From Coturnix japonica (lineage: Eukaryota; Chordata; Aves; Galliformes; Phasianidae), in contig NC_029516.1 of the NCBI RefSeq assembly GCF_001577835.2, positions 53,794,754-53,858,753 of the forward strand: 64,000 bases of DNA, read 5' to 3'. This document shows positions 25,323 to 39,444 of this stretch, in pieces. A program made the translations under genes and the position numbers. The notes beneath the pieces were generated by a model that worked only from the letters and a program-made list of their open reading frames with translations, did no database searches and was not told the origin of the DNA. Numbering within the stretch: the first letter of the stretch is position 1; each line of letters opens with the position of its first letter.

Positions 25323-28031
25323 AAGTGAAGTCCAAGTTGTCAGCATTTTTCTTTCCATTCCTGAGTTTTCCTTGTCAAACAGCAACATCATGTTGAATTG
25401 CTTCTGAGAAGCTTGGCTAGGACCAGTGGAGGTAAATTTTAAATCAAATCAGTGGTAGAGTCTAAATTAAGATTGGATTTTGACTAGATTCTTTTACACA
25501 TTCTCTATTACAAAGCATGTCTTTCAAACATATAGTGAACAATTGGGTATTCAAGCTAGATGAATGACAAGGGGAGGCAAATAGTGTACAGTTTGAGCAA
25601 TAAGAGGCTTACAAAAAGACAGGAAAACATGACTCCTCCAATATTCTCCCCTTTTACCCACAAAATACCATTTTCTAGGAATGTTTTTTGGAATTTCAAT
25701 AGACTGAAGTTTAAATAAGGTCAATTTGTTCAGCTTTCTCCCTTAAATTCCTGGCAATGCTTTGTTCTGCTGGAGGCACAATTAAGGCCCTTATTATTCC
25801 CCTGACAGACAATTTTCATGCAGAGGAACGGAAATTATGAGTTTGAACTAATGTTATTTTCTCTCATTTCTCCATTGGAGAATATTCCATAAAACAGGCA
25901 AAGAACTCAGTGCCATAGACGCAAATTGTCAAGATCCAGAGAGGTCAAGCACAGAACAAGGTCCCTTATGCTACAATGGCTGTCCACCTCTGCTGCTCCA
26001 GTAACTTGATAGCTTTTGTAGTAACTGCCCTAATGCTTGTCCTAAAAGCTGCTTAAACACAGAGAAGGAAAATAGCAGTCATTCTCCTATTCTACCACAG
26101 AGAAGAGGTGAGGGAACCTCTGGAGCACTTAGCTCTCTAAAATGCTTTGAAAACACTTTCCATTAACTGAAGCAAGTCCCTTTCATGCTGCAGCTCCTTC
26201 CTGTGGATGTGGGTGACTCAAGGGTTTACAACACACTAAGGTGACTATTCTCTCCTTAGATTCATCAGTGGTTTGTGACACGCAGCAACTTACATACTAT
26301 CACAGTAACCCTCTACGTTTTCTTGCTTTCTCTTAGATAAAATGAAATATTCAGTTACCACTTATTTTATTGTTGACAGGGAGAGAGATAAAATGAGAAC
26401 AGATGATCAGAATGTGGGTTGCCGATACATCTTCGTTATCATTTTTGTTTTCATATTTACAGTCACTTTTCAAGAGCTTGGACTTCAAATGGAAACATGT
26501 CAAACTGTCATTTATAAGTGATATTACAGAAATATATTTTAGGATTTTACCAAATATAGAGATCAAATGTATTCTGTGATACGGATTTTTAGACTATGAT
26601 TTCTGAACTCATTGCTTTTGTAGTAGAAACAACGTGTTAATTTCAGGTCCAATATAAAATTATGACTATTTCAATGACTTCCAACATGCACTTTTGTAGA
26701 GATATTTGGAGTGAATAATTAATTTCGTAATACTCATGTTAAATTAAATGATCACTCATGGAATATTATGAAATTCTTCAGAACTTTCCTACAAATACTG
26801 TCAGGGAGAATGTTTTGCAAAATGTGTGAATGATCTCATTGTATAGTTATACTTTAAAAATCTTTGGAAAGGAAAAATCCAGCTACACAGTCGTGGGAAG
26901 CCAAGGTTCAAGAAGATTTTAGAGAGAGTTATATCTGAAGTACAGCCAAAGAAAAACATTGCTTTGCAACTGTGGAAGAACTGGCCTTGGGCACTGATTA
27001 CTTTCAGTGGAAATGTTGACTTAGCCTCTCTAGATAACTGAATCGGAGAGAGAACAGAATATAAATTGCTACTTCTAATCTAATACGTTATCTAAATACA
27101 TGTGCTTTCTTACTTAACATCTATACGGAACTAGAATATTCTCTTTTTAAGTGTACACTTTGTATGACTAAGGTAAGTAGCACTTCTTAATCTCTAAACT
27201 AGCTTAAATACCACTGTCCTTTTCCAGAAGGTAAAAAAATATATATACTTAATTGAAAAAACTTCCTACAAAAGACATTATTTTATGCTCAGATTGTGCT
27301 TATACGCAACTTCCAGAGCATTACAAGCACCTGGGCAGAATCAGCCCTCAAAGTGGACATTTTTCCTGCTGTTCTGCCATAAGTTTGTGTTGTGATACAG
27401 ACTCATTAAACAAGAAAGACTGGAAGAAGTTTTAAAAAGAACAAAAGTAGAAGTGAGCAGCACCTCTTTGACAGTAACTGTTGATATGGCACCTAAAAGC
27501 AAATTTCAAGTTTTGTTGGATTTAATGGAATCCCAGAAACTATGCTACCATGGATAGGGCAATGTAAGTGCTGATGAATGTCAGGACAATGGGACAAATT
27601 TATCTACTGCACATTAACTCTGAAACCTCTTTAGATCATATAAAGAAGACAATTCCTGGGACTGCAGGATGTGCTCAAATCTCTTAAATCAATATACTGC
27701 CTATTGAGCTATTGGAGCTTTGTTGATTTAGATGAAGGGCAAGTGTACTTCTATATTAGCAGTGCGTTCTAAAGAGCAAAGTTTTGCCAAGAAAGAGTTG
27801 AAGGTGGAACTTTCTAAAAATCCACAAAGTGCAGATTATTGAGAAGGATGCGAGGTGAGAATCATTCAAAGCATTCACAAACCAGGAAGTTGTACTGAAG
27901 AAAAGCCTTAGTCTTTTTTCATGCACATTTCATTTCTGAGTGGAGATTAATATCAACGTGTTTATCTCATAAAGCCATAAATGATTTTGAGCCCCGGCTG
28001 CATGAAAAAGAAAGAAGAGAAAAAAGGAACA

Positions 28032-28055
28032 CCCCCCCCCCCCCCAAAAAAAAAA
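28032..28055. repeat. C14-A10 homopolymer junction
   Basis: Fourteen Cs followed directly by ten As, then A-rich sequence with isolated Cs up to about 28080. Such runs are error-prone in sequencing, so the exact length is uncertain. Confidence 0.9.
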
Positions 28056-29730
28056 CAACAAAAAACCCAAAAAAACAGCAAGAGGAAACAACTGTCCTTT
28101 TTCTTGAGCAAAACTGTTTGAAGTGATCATAAAAAGAACTGCTGTAATTAATGGTCTCTTAGATTGAAAGGTTAGAGGAGTTAAAGATATATAAATTACT
28201 TTCTGCTGGTATGTTGAACAGTGTTGTAAACGGCACTTTAGAAGATAAACTAGGAGCGTCACATAGCTGACAGATGTTCATCATGATTTCTAACAACTTC
28301 AAATACACTTTGTTGTAACCTGTAATTGAAATGTGTGTTTTTCTTAAGTAATCACTGTGACAGCCCTACCTAAATTAATCAGAGGACTGAATTAAGAACT
28401 CATTTATTCAGATACTCAACCTCTTACATGTGTTAGTGGAAGTAATGTCCACCCATTTATGTATCGCATATTTCTGGGAGGAATAGTGCTGTGTCATCAT
28501 ATTTCATGTGTTCTGAAAAAGAAAATTGAATGGTAAAGAAAAAAGAGGTAGTTTATTCCTTTCCAGCATAGCCCTTGGTACAAGCACTAGGCTATTAGGG
28601 AAAATCCTACGTTAACACAGATGCGTTGGGGTGTGTGTTATATGAGAGTCCTTGTGTTATTTTCCCATTACTTTTCTTTGTTAACTCACCCCTCCTAAGT
28701 GCCAGCAGGTGTATTTCATCTAGGATTAGGGATAATCCCTGATTTGATTTGCATTAACTCATTCAGGATTTGGAAATGAGGTTAAACTCCTTGGAATTCC
28801 TTCTGTGCTCTGTAGGGACCAGCAAGGAATGCTTTGTGATGACCTGGAAAATGATAAACTTAAATGTTTGGAGCGCATGTGCTAGTAGAAAGGAAGCTGA
28901 ATATTGGAGCTGTTATACTTAGTTATGCTTATTGAACAATTTGCATTCTAATTAATTCCTATACATAGAAGTAATAAAAATAAATAAATAAATAGGTTTT
29001 AAAGAAAATATAATTCATTCACCAATGGCAAGTACTGTGTACTGATTTCTGTTTATACCACCTTACCAGCTCCACGATTTTATTTAAAAACCACTTTACT
29101 GAATGAATAAAAAACTTTTGATATTAGCTGAGATCCATGTCACCAGGGCATTTATATCTATCAGTTTTGATTATGCTTATGAATAGGCAGCTTTGTCTTA
29201 GAAAAGAATCTTTAAAAGTCACTTTAAATTAATGTTGTTGCCTAAAAAGAAAGTGCATCTTAATGAATGACAGCTGCAATCCCTAATTACTGAATTTTTT
29301 GCTAAAATGTTGGGAATCTGGGTGATTAGCTTTTAGAGTGGTGATAGAGCTCTTATGATTCTGATTGCCTCTGGACAAAGGATGCAATCTTCAGGTTCTG
29401 TTAAGTGGATGCAAAAAAGTACATTGCTTAAAGCCTCCATAACTACATAAAGGGTTCATTGCATGTGCTATTTGTTTAAAAAGAGTAATTTTGCTGATTT
29501 CTTCCCATAGAGGTTTTAAAAAAATTGCTCTTTGGCAATTTATTGTTCAGAAAGCTAAAGAGCAATTTTTTGAATTTAGAATATTTATTTGGAGAACTGC
29601 TGCTCCTAATGTACTGTTTTTCTCCAGGTAAAAATTTTTGTATTATCATTAATTTTATCCTCCCCATTTCTTTGTTAGAGAAAGAAAATACATTTTCTTA
29701 CTTTACAGCTGTTAACTATTTCAATCTTTG

Positions 29731-29782
29731 TGTTTTTTGTGTTTTTTTTTGTTTTTTGTTTTTTGTTTTTTGTTTTTTTTTT
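29731..29782. repeat. (T6-9 G)n tract
   Basis: T-runs of six to nine separated by single Gs over about 50 bp. Low-complexity, with no other signal. Confidence 0.9.
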
Positions 29783-30386
29783 AGCTTGAACAACAGTGAG
29801 ATGCTGTTTTTGGTGTCTGGGAAGAGAAAATTGTAAATAATTTGGTGTTATTCTTTTTCTCATACCTGTGTTAGTTTAAAAACTGTTAGAAGCGGATTCC
29901 AGGTAAAGACAGTTAATGTGGTCCTTGCTGATTCAAGACTGCCAATCAACTTCCTTCTGACTCTGGGCAAGTGATCTGGTACAATAGAGCATGTTTGTTG
30001 CATGATTGTCATAGTAGATCTTCCTTTTGGGAGATTTAAAACAATGCTGAAGTCTCATAAGATCATATTCCTCTAAACTTAAAAGCTTTCTTCAGTTTCA
30101 CTGATTGGAATCTCAATGGTGGTTAATACTGTCATGGTAAATGTCACAGAGGAGTAATTTTTTACTTTCTATCCTTCTGGTCTTCTGGGGTTGAGAAGAG
30201 GGTTACTGAATGCTCTGGGCTCTGATTTTAAGAAAATAGAAATTCTCCCAGTGTCAAAAGAAAATTTGAATTCCTACTATAAAAAGCTTGTTTGAATAAC
30301 CAGTACTCAAGAGGAACGCACGTTCCTGTCCAGGATAAATAGGTCTATAATGGCTTATATATAAACAAAAAGCTGAGTATGAGAAA

Positions 30387-30625
30387 TACAGAATCACAGA
30401 ATGACCCAGGTTGGAAGGGACCTCAAGGATCATGTAGTTCCAACCCCCCTGCCTGGCAGGGCCACCAAACACACATTTACTAGATCAGGTTGCCCAGGGC
30501 CCCGTTCAACCTGGTCTTGAACACCTCCAAGGACGGGGCATCCACAACCTGCCTGGGCAGCCTGTTCCAGGGCATAACCACTCTCCTAGTGAAGAACTTC
30601 CCCCTAACATCCAACCTAAACACAA
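30387..30625 (-). mobile_element. CR1 LINE, 3' end
   Basis: Read on the plus strand, the copy begins with ACAGAATCACAGAATGACCC and AGGTTGGAAGGGACCTCAAG, the reverse complement of the CR1 3' terminus. On the minus strand the end of ORF2 is readable as VRGKFFTRRVV and WNRLPRQVVDAPSLEVFK up to near a stop, which matches the CR1 ORF2 C-terminus. Its close fit to the consensus makes it one of the younger copies here. It is truncated about 240 bp from the 3' end and cannot move. Confidence 0.92.
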
Positions 30626-33600
30626 ACTGATGAAAAGAATGAAAACTGATGGGAATTTCTGACTTGTAGTATTGATTTTCGTACTTAGGAATCACAAGAA
30701 AAGAAGGGATTCTAAACATATTTGAATGCTACTGAGGGGAAGAAAGTTTTAGGGAGGACAAAATCTTTTATGGTACCAGATTTAACAGAATTCTACTTTA
30801 AATTAGGAAGAACAGATTAGTGGATTTCTTGTCCCTTCTGCTAAGACATGTGCTGTTAGACAGATGTCAAAACTACCCTGAGGACAAAGCTTACATCCTT
30901 CAAAATGTTCTTGAAATAAACAGATTAGGATGGGGGATAGAAAATAAAGAGTAGAGAAATCAGATGGAAAAGTTATCTCGCTTTGTACCAAAGTCTTATT
31001 ATGTAGATATAGGAAAGTGGTAATTTTATGTACATTTTGCACAACCCTGAAGGAAACTGAACTTGGTAGAAAAACAGATACCTGAAGTTCATCTCTAACA
31101 AAACTCTTTAATAAGTGTAGGTAATGACCAACAGGAAAACAGAACAAAGTTTGGCTTTAATAGCTTGCTTTGCAGATTTTTTCTTCTTTCTTTCTGTCTC
31201 ACAGATCTGTGGGGTGTCTCAGTCCCAGGATTTAGCCTGAGGCTTTTTTGAAGGAAAGAATTTTAACCCTATCTCTTATCAATGAAAACATTTTTCATCT
31301 TTGAGTGAAAGCAAACTTAAATTCCATATGTATCTGTTTTAAACCACTCTTATCTATTCTGAGGAGGGAAATGTGACTGGGTGACCCTCTGTGTTTTTAT
31401 TGCTGAAGGTCTTCTTCAAATGAAAGATACTAAGAAGGGAAGCGTTAGTTTGTGATTAAATTGAAAGAGTGGGGCAGTGGGTCTTGCTTCAGTTCGTGCT
31501 TCTGTTGTGTGACTCCTGCATGGATGTGGGAAAACCATTACACTGTTTCTAAGCTGTCTACACCTCAATGCACACAGGCTTGGGGAAGTACACTTTTCCT
31601 TTTCTATCTACTCTTTTTTTTTAATCTTTCATAGATATTCTGAGTTAGTGTTTGTCTCTTTCAAGTGGCTGCACTATGCCTAGAGAAACATTTGCTCTGA
31701 TTGCTCAGTGCTCCTGTTCTGTATCTATAGAGTTCAAAAATCAAAGATTAAAAAATAAAATAAAATAAATAAAACAACAAAAAACAGGAGAGAGAGAGAG
31801 TAAGGGTAAGAATTTGTTTGTCTGTCAGCCTGACCTTTAAAAGGAGTAACAAGAAGGGATGAATGAAAGGAAAAAAAGAGAATCTTTATTATCCTGTAAG
31901 CAAACTATGAAAGCACCAACTAGTTTCATAGCATTTCATCTAGCTCTCAGCTGTCTTGGGCAAGGTTTCTCTTGTGAGAACTTTGCTGGATTGTGCTGTA
32001 CTGGTTTGCTGGATAAAAAATTCTGCAATTGATAATTGAGTGTATTATCTTTTCTTGTTTATCCAACTAAAACTGAAATGAGGAAAAAATAAAATCTTAG
32101 TTACTAAAAATATTAGTTACTAAATATTTTTCTACTCTTTCTGATAGAAAGCGAATGTAATTATTTGAGCAAAATGTGGGTTTATGGGCATCTTTTCTTT
32201 TTCATATAGGTCATTAGATATAAGCCCAGAAACTCCTCCCTGTCAACCCGAGTTGATGTGCCAGTAGTGTTATATATTGCTGTTAGAGCATCACTGAAGA
32301 CGTAAACTTATGTTGCTGAAGATTGACAACAAGTAATGTGAAGTTTCTGACGTACTTCTGACAAAGCTTGGAAACAGATAATATGTTATCATATTACAAA
32401 CATTACCACATTACATTACAAACATATTACCACAAACAAGGGCAATGTTATAGAAAGGGAGCTGTCTTTTGATCTTATGCACTGAAATTTTCTGAAACCG
32501 ACCCAGTAGAACACATTTTAATACAACATACAGTACTGCTCTCTACACAGTTTATTTTGAGGATAATGCCAAAAGAACCTTGAGATGGTTTTGATTTCTT
32601 ACCTTCTGCAAAAATAAAGCCAGGATTTTGATGTTTGTATAAAGCAAACAAATAATGAACAGATTAGATTTAAGTTGATTCTTTTTTTTTCAGTTGAATT
32701 TGTCATGAAAGTTTGGAAGTAGGAGCATTTTCATCATCTTATTTTTCTTATGCATGTGTGGAGAATGAACACATCTAGATCTTTCTCCTTATTACTGATC
32801 AGTTATTTCTCCCATAATTTTGCTCCTTCTTAACCACTTCAAGGAATACTTCTGCTGTCCTTGCTGAAGAAGATCTGAGCAGGAACAGCTCTGCCTATTT
32901 CTGAGCATTTCTACTACTGGTCAGCACTATGAGTCATATTTTTGTGCTTCTAGGGTTATTAAAGCAGAGACACATCTTATGAGTGACTGTTCCCTGGTGT
33001 CAGGGAAGGATGTGCCTTGGAAGCTACCTATGGATCATCAGGAAGATTAGAGGCAAAGCAGAGAGCCTGCTGTGGAAACAGTCACCACCATCCTTCTCTC
33101 TTCAGTATAGCCAGTTCTGCCTTTCCTACTGTGGAATGGCCAAGCTGTGGATGAGCCAAGCCTCCCTTCTTCTTTCAGATATCATTCCATCAGGCTAGCA
33201 AGAATCACAGTCAATCAAAAAGGGAATAAACTTAATTAGTGATGACCACAAATAGTGTTACTTAGTAATGCATTTTAGGCCAGACATACTTAATCTGTGT
33301 GTAGAAAGAAGAGGGTACAAAGATAGTAAACAACTCGTGCAACATCCATCTTTGGCTTGAATGAACTTGTAAGTACATCTCTATGAGTCTGTCTTTCATA
33401 GACATTTTCCTTGCATGTCCCTTCAGTCTGCCTCAAAGAAATCTCCTACTATGTTAGCATTTATGTCTGCTGCTGGAGCCCAGCTGGAGTCAAGTGCTTC
33501 AGGTCTTCCAGCTTACTGTGCATTATTTCAGGCTGGTTACAGAGTTTGTCTCCTGTGGCTTTTGTTTAAAACACCTCCACTACATACTGCAGAGAGCACA

Positions 33601-35428
33601 GCTGTGGTGGTAACGTGATCTGCTGAAAAACATTAATGATAGACTACTAGGCTCAGTATAGAGACTGGAGACAGGTGCTTTTTAAAACAATGCTGATATT
33701 TTAATTATAACGTAAAGATTTGCAAAGACGTGTAGACAAATCTACTCCTACTCACCTGCACTTGGACATGTAAATACTAATTAGCTGGTGTTGATTTCTT
33801 AAAGATATGTGTTTGCCTACCTGTGGCTGTGAGTGGCTGCTGCAGCTGGTGGAGAGTCAGGCCATGGCCACAGGCATCCTCATCAGCTGGTGTGTGGAGC
33901 AGCATCACTGCAAACAGGCTCAGAGGAGGCTTAACATTTCTTCTTAAAACTGTAATGCTGATGTAACAGGGGAAAATTTCAGACCTTTCAGTGAGCTTCA
34001 GAATGTTACTAACCTTATTTATTCAGAAAACTGTTTCTAAGGGACCTTTGTGAGAAGAACATCCTGCCCAGCTCAGTAACCTGCCTCCGGCAGCAGACAA
34101 CATTCAGTACGAAGAGCTTTCCTTCACAAGAACTGTCTGCTCCAGCATGCATGAGAGATATGCAGCACAGGTCTGACTGACCACTCAGTATTCAGGTAGG
34201 CACAGGGAGAGGATGACATTTATCAGGTGTACTCACTGTTTGATACTGGGGTACACAGCTGTGGTCTGTTGCAAAATTCTTACTGGCTTGTGGAAGTTTA
34301 GGGAGAACTCTGTGCAAACTTCCACCATCTGTTCTTATCCAGAGGGGTGTAGGTATTGTATTCAAATAAAAAAATAACACAATTTCAGAGATTGTCATAA
34401 TTTCTGCATTATTCAAAAGTTCACATTTCTGAAGAATTCGGCTAGTCAGTGTTCTGCACCTGCTATTATTTCCAGAAGGAATAAATTACTGTTGTGGATG
34501 TATAAAGCTGTCAAGCCTCTAAAGGCAAACCCAATGCTGTGCCATAAATTTGCAGTCAGGGTGGGTAAAACCATGGCACCAGTTCAAAGGGGAAGAGCAG
34601 AAGTGTCAGAAAGTCTTCAGCTGTAACTTTAACATCTTTTCAGGCATTTTTTTTTTCTCTCCCGTAATTCTACTGATATGATGGAAGTATATTGACATGG
34701 GCAGAGTGTTAGGAAGAGGGGCAGTTGCAGGTGATAGGGTTTGATGGATTCTGGGCTCTGCTAGGATGGGTCATTTCACTAGATTTAATATAGCTATCCT
34801 CAGACATGCACACGTTTAGCCTTCAGGTTAAGCAGTTATAAAATATGCGGAAGGCTGGATTAAACTAGGTTAGCAACAAAAAAAAAAGAAACATCTTTGC
34901 TAGCATTGAGCACACAGGCATTACACAACCATCTACCTCTTCAGTGTTTAAGTAGCTGTTTGTTTGAAATCATTTTCTGCCCAAGGTTAAGATTGCCTTT
35001 AATGATAACAAAATGTAGAAAATATGAACTCTGGCCAAAAGGGATTTGAGAATAAAGTTAGCTGCAAGGACTAGATTTCTTTTTTTCTTTCTTTCTTTTT
35101 TTTTTTTTAATTTATTTTTATTTTTCCCAAAGAAGCTGAACAGCACTGCTTCCCTTCCTTTCAGTTCTGCAGAGAAAATACTGTGATGGATCACATCACA
35201 TCTACTTAAGCAGCAGCACAGCAAAACAGTGTTCCAATAATTATTGTTCAAACTGTGCAGAGTACTGTGATATTTCTGCTACTGGATGTATCTTATCCAA
35301 GAACATGTGAAAATATGAATATTGTGGTCCATAAATATTTATCTGAGGGAAAAATCCTGGCAAGTCTTTTTAATCTAGCAGACTTGCGTAACAACATCGA
35401 TCTCTGGAAAAATTCAGATAAGAAATAC

Positions 35429-35460
35429 TTTATTTATTTATTTATTTATTTATTTATTAA
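35429..35460. repeat. (TTTA)n microsatellite
   Basis: About eight TTTA units in AT-rich flanking DNA. Confidence 0.94.
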
Positions 35461-35817
35461 TAGAAGGAGTAATTATTCACTAGAATAATTTATCCAGAGG
35501 ATGCTCTGTTACATGGAGTTTTAAAATCAAGATTAAAACGTCAGCCTAAAAGATTTGCTGTAATCAGACAGAGGTTATTGGACTGGATGCCACTGTTAAA
35601 AGGCAAAATTCTTAAACTGTAATAAATGAGAAATTTGGCTAGAGGATGCTATCTCTTTCTTTTGACCTTGGCATATCCGACTTTATGGTGTCAGTCAGCA
35701 TGAACTTCTAAGTACTTAAGAAATGAAAGGAGTTAAGCAATTGACAGGAGTTTCTTCAGCATAATGAGCTGACAATGTCCAAGGCAAACCTCTGTAGCCA
35801 CTCTGAGTGGTGGGTGG

Positions 35818-35872
35818 ATTTGGGCTGGATGATCTCCAGAGGTTTCTTCCCAGCTGCTCTACTCTGTGGCTC
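35818..35872 (+). mobile_element. Short CR1 3' tail relic
   Basis: TTGGGCTGGATGATCTCCAG, then AGGTTTCTTCC and a decayed CTACTCTGTGG match the last ~55 bp of CR1. Nothing upstream is recognisable, so this is either a very short insertion or the surviving end of a decayed one. Confidence 0.6.
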
Positions 35873-38800
35873 TTTCGTACCAGTGCATCTTTTTCCCAAG
35901 CCCAAGTAATCTTCAGCCTTTGGAAATAGCAGACATCTGCTCATTGTCAAGCTGCGTGAAACTGGGGATACTGTAAAGATCTCTTTTTAACAAGGATTCA
36001 GACCCCTTGCATATGCTCACTGCTTTCCAGACAGCAGTTTGATAGCCATGGTAATAGCCTGTGATTCTATTCAGTAGATGGGTAAAATATACTCTCTGTC
36101 TAACTGAATGTTTCTGTCACTTACTCACTGTTTGGCCTTTATTGCTAAAAATAACTATTATTAGCTGCAAAAGAAGATAACTCCTCCCTGTCCCTCAACA
36201 AGTGGACAAAAGCAGGAATAAACATACTAGGAAAAGAGGGAACAAATGAGAAGATGACAAGAGGTCTCACGCATCTCTGACAGACTTAATACAGACTTTA
36301 TTCGTTCAGCTGATACTGTACTGGTCAGTTTGTGGGTTGAGGTACTGTTGACAAGAATCAGAAATTTTATCATGTCACGAGGAATTGCATGCAATGAATG
36401 GAAGCATGGAACCTTGGTCCTAGGCTGCTTTGTAGTTCCTTGTGTCCCCTCAAAGGAGCACAGCTTTGATGAGCACAAGTAGTGCCCACTTGATACTTCA
36501 TGGGCTCTGTCTGGCTGATGCTTGAACACACTGGAATGTCACACTCCCTTGAGGCCAAAACCCTGAAGGCCCTTTGCCTAACTGCTCTCCAGAGCTCTTG
36601 GCCACCTTACTGCTTCCATGCTGGGATGAGATTCCCAGCAAGCAGCAGAAAGCAGATTGTTTTCCCTTGGCAGATATCTAGAGTGTTGAAATGGAAGTTC
36701 ATTTAATTCTCCTCTGCTTTACTCAAGGCAGTCTCCAAAAATTTATTGGTTTCACAGAATTTCTGCTTCAGCTTCATCTTTCAATAAAAGTCAAAGATTT
36801 TCTAGCCCCTTAAATAAAATATATCTGCTCTACAATTCTTCACTGTCCTCTAAAAAGAGGTAGGAGCAGGCATATGCCTGATGCAATACTTTTTATGCCA
36901 CAGGTATCGTTACCAGGCAACAATCACATGCAGCTACAGCAGAACACAAAGTTCTCCATCCGCTAACCCTTCAAGCACCTCAACCAAGTTGTGCCTGCAG
37001 AAAATATCAGAGATCCTTGTGAAAGAAGGCAGCAACAATGACTTTCAAAGTTATGAATGGTTTAAGGACAATCATGTTATACTGACATCGTTGTTACTGT
37101 GTACAAACACACATTGCCACGAACAAGTGATGCCACTGAAAGTTAATTTTATGTATTTCTGCAGAGGCATCCCAACCTCTCTGGTTTTCAATAATGTTTT
37201 GATTATTGCAGGTTCAGTACAATTATATGAAACTGGAAGAATGTTCCCAGCTTCCATCCCCAAGTAGAAGAAAGAAAGAGATGAGAAACTCGCCAGATCC
37301 AACCAAGTTCTTTCCTATCAAGCACTGAAAAGGTAATCACTTGTGCCAGCAGAAAACTTGTCTAAAACTATTCAACCTTACAGTGACAAGTGAATGGTCT
37401 TCCTTATCACAACCATTAGAATAGAATCTGTGATTACCTTGTTCTGTTTCCAGATTTGTGGCAGACAGGGTTTCTTGAGTTTATGCTCCTTAGAATATAA
37501 GCAAAGGTGAAGGATCAATGACTGTAACTCTGATTCTCAGTTTGCTGCAGTCAGTTAACATCTGCTGAAGATTTATTGCAGGTTATCCCTATATATGCCT
37601 ACTGGATTAGCATAGTGGAAAACAAGATAGGTAGATAAACACACTGCAATCTGTGGGAGCAGATACAGTGACATTCCTACTGGAAGACATGAGAATCAGC
37701 TAAAATAAGCCAATCTGGTAAGTTTCAAAGTAGATTGCCACAATCTGAAAAGAGGCAATTTTTGTCTCATTGGCCTCCCCTTTGCTTCTCTGCTGGTCAG
37801 AGGTATTGATATTTAGAGCAAAACAACTTGATTCTTCAGAGGAAAAGGTGTTAAAGTCCATTAAATCATCTCACAGTCTATAAAAATAAAAAGGAATACA
37901 AGACCTTTGAAAATTCTCCTGTGACTATATTTACTAATATTCACAAAATAAAAATAATAGTGATGGAAACCAGCAGGTAGATTAGGAAGCTATCAGTACT
38001 CACTCATCTGTTTGTTCAGTACTGATATGTGTTTGCAAATGCAAATTTTATGGTGTGCACTTATAAATTACAATGTGCATAATCTTGCATACACAGAGGC
38101 CAAATTTGTCCTTTCAGATACAAATGCATATCCAAGAGCTAATAACAACTATGCCTGAGGTCCATGTGACAGCTGTGTGATTGAAATGTGTTGACAAGCC
38201 TAGTCCTCCAGATGCTATAGATGCAATGTCCAAAGGTGTTTGAAAGCTTCATAGCACATAAAAGAAGCCAGAAGATTAACACTGACCAAATGACTGACTT
38301 GAAGGCACAAATTTTTCTTTCTCTTTGATTTCTTGAAGCCAGTTCCAGGTAGACAGTTTTAAGGAATAACTCTAGATCCCCAGATGAAACAGTTCTCTCA
38401 AAGAAAGACATTTGAAATGTGTTTCAATTTTGCAGTTTGTATTTTTTGGGGGAGGAAGAATCTTTAAGTAACTAATTCTATTTTGATCTTTCACACAGAA
38501 TTTCTTTGAATAGCCTCTCAGTGAATCTAAAAGGGCAGGAAGAATCTGCATGTTATTTCCTTCAGCAGTTTTATGGTACTAGGGCTTGTCTGCTGTCAAC
38601 CTATATCATGTCTTAATGTGTGATTTGCACTGTTTGTGGAGCCTGGCTTTTGAATCTTTGTGTTACCATTTTTTTTTTTTTTTAATTGTCTAGTAATTAA
38701 GATTTACAATGAAATCAATATAGTTGTACAAATAATTACGGTCAGTATGAGTCTCCTGCTTTTTGGGGATCTTACATTATTAGGGGCACATAATGATAAA

Positions 38801-39319
38801 GGTGTTGATGCAGGCAGATGTTTGCCAGAACTTTCTCTAGTGCCATCAGTGTCGACGTGTCCTCATTCATGATTTAAAATTGTGCGTATTTATGAATCAC
38901 TTCCAGGTGATATGCCAGGGTGCTCTGTTGCCAAGACAAACAAAACAAATGACAAAATTGTCTAATTCTTTTTTTTTAATTTTTTTTTTTTTTTTTAAAT
39001 AGTACAAGGGAGATTTTGTTTCTGAATTCAATTCTATGTATATTATTTTAAAACCAATTCTCCCTGGAGAAATACCTGCTTTTAAGAGCTTTCCCCAAGG
39101 CATTAAAATTCATACAAAATGTAATTTAAAAGGCAGATCACTGACAAATCTGGTGTTTGAAGAATGGTGTTATTTTAAAATGATTTATGATAATGTGATG
39201 CCTACTAACCTGGACACTGTGCTGTTCTGGCTCATTGTTGCAAGCAGGACCATAAAACTCAGCTAATGAAATGTTCTACTGCACAGATGAAATACTGTAA
39301 AAGTCCAATCAGATTCATT

Positions 39320-39444
39320 ATTTTCCTTTCTTTGTTTTCTTCTTTTTTTGTCTTTTTCTTACTTTCTTTTTCTTTTTTTTCCCTCTTACTCCTACTCTCT
39401 TTTATTTTTATTTTTTTTATTTTTTTTTTTTCTCTTTCTTTCTG
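39320..39444. repeat. Polypyrimidine tract
   Basis: About 125 bp of T and C with only a few purines. It encodes a spurious Phe/Ser/Leu-rich frame on the plus strand (39266-39505). It is probably an interrupted old microsatellite. Confidence 0.88.

Larger units (their letters stand above)
25323..35817. other. Intergenic, no gene seen
   Basis: Apart from the CR1 copy at 30387 and simple repeats (including A-rich plus GA at about 31745-31800), this holds only short unconvincing frames. The part near 29225-29340 has several homeodomain-like motifs and is discussed as a possible regulatory element. Confidence 0.55.

Noticed and set aside
36881-37267. 128-codon plus-strand frame
   Set aside because: No domain or conserved motif; it overlaps a minus-strand frame and fits random expectation.
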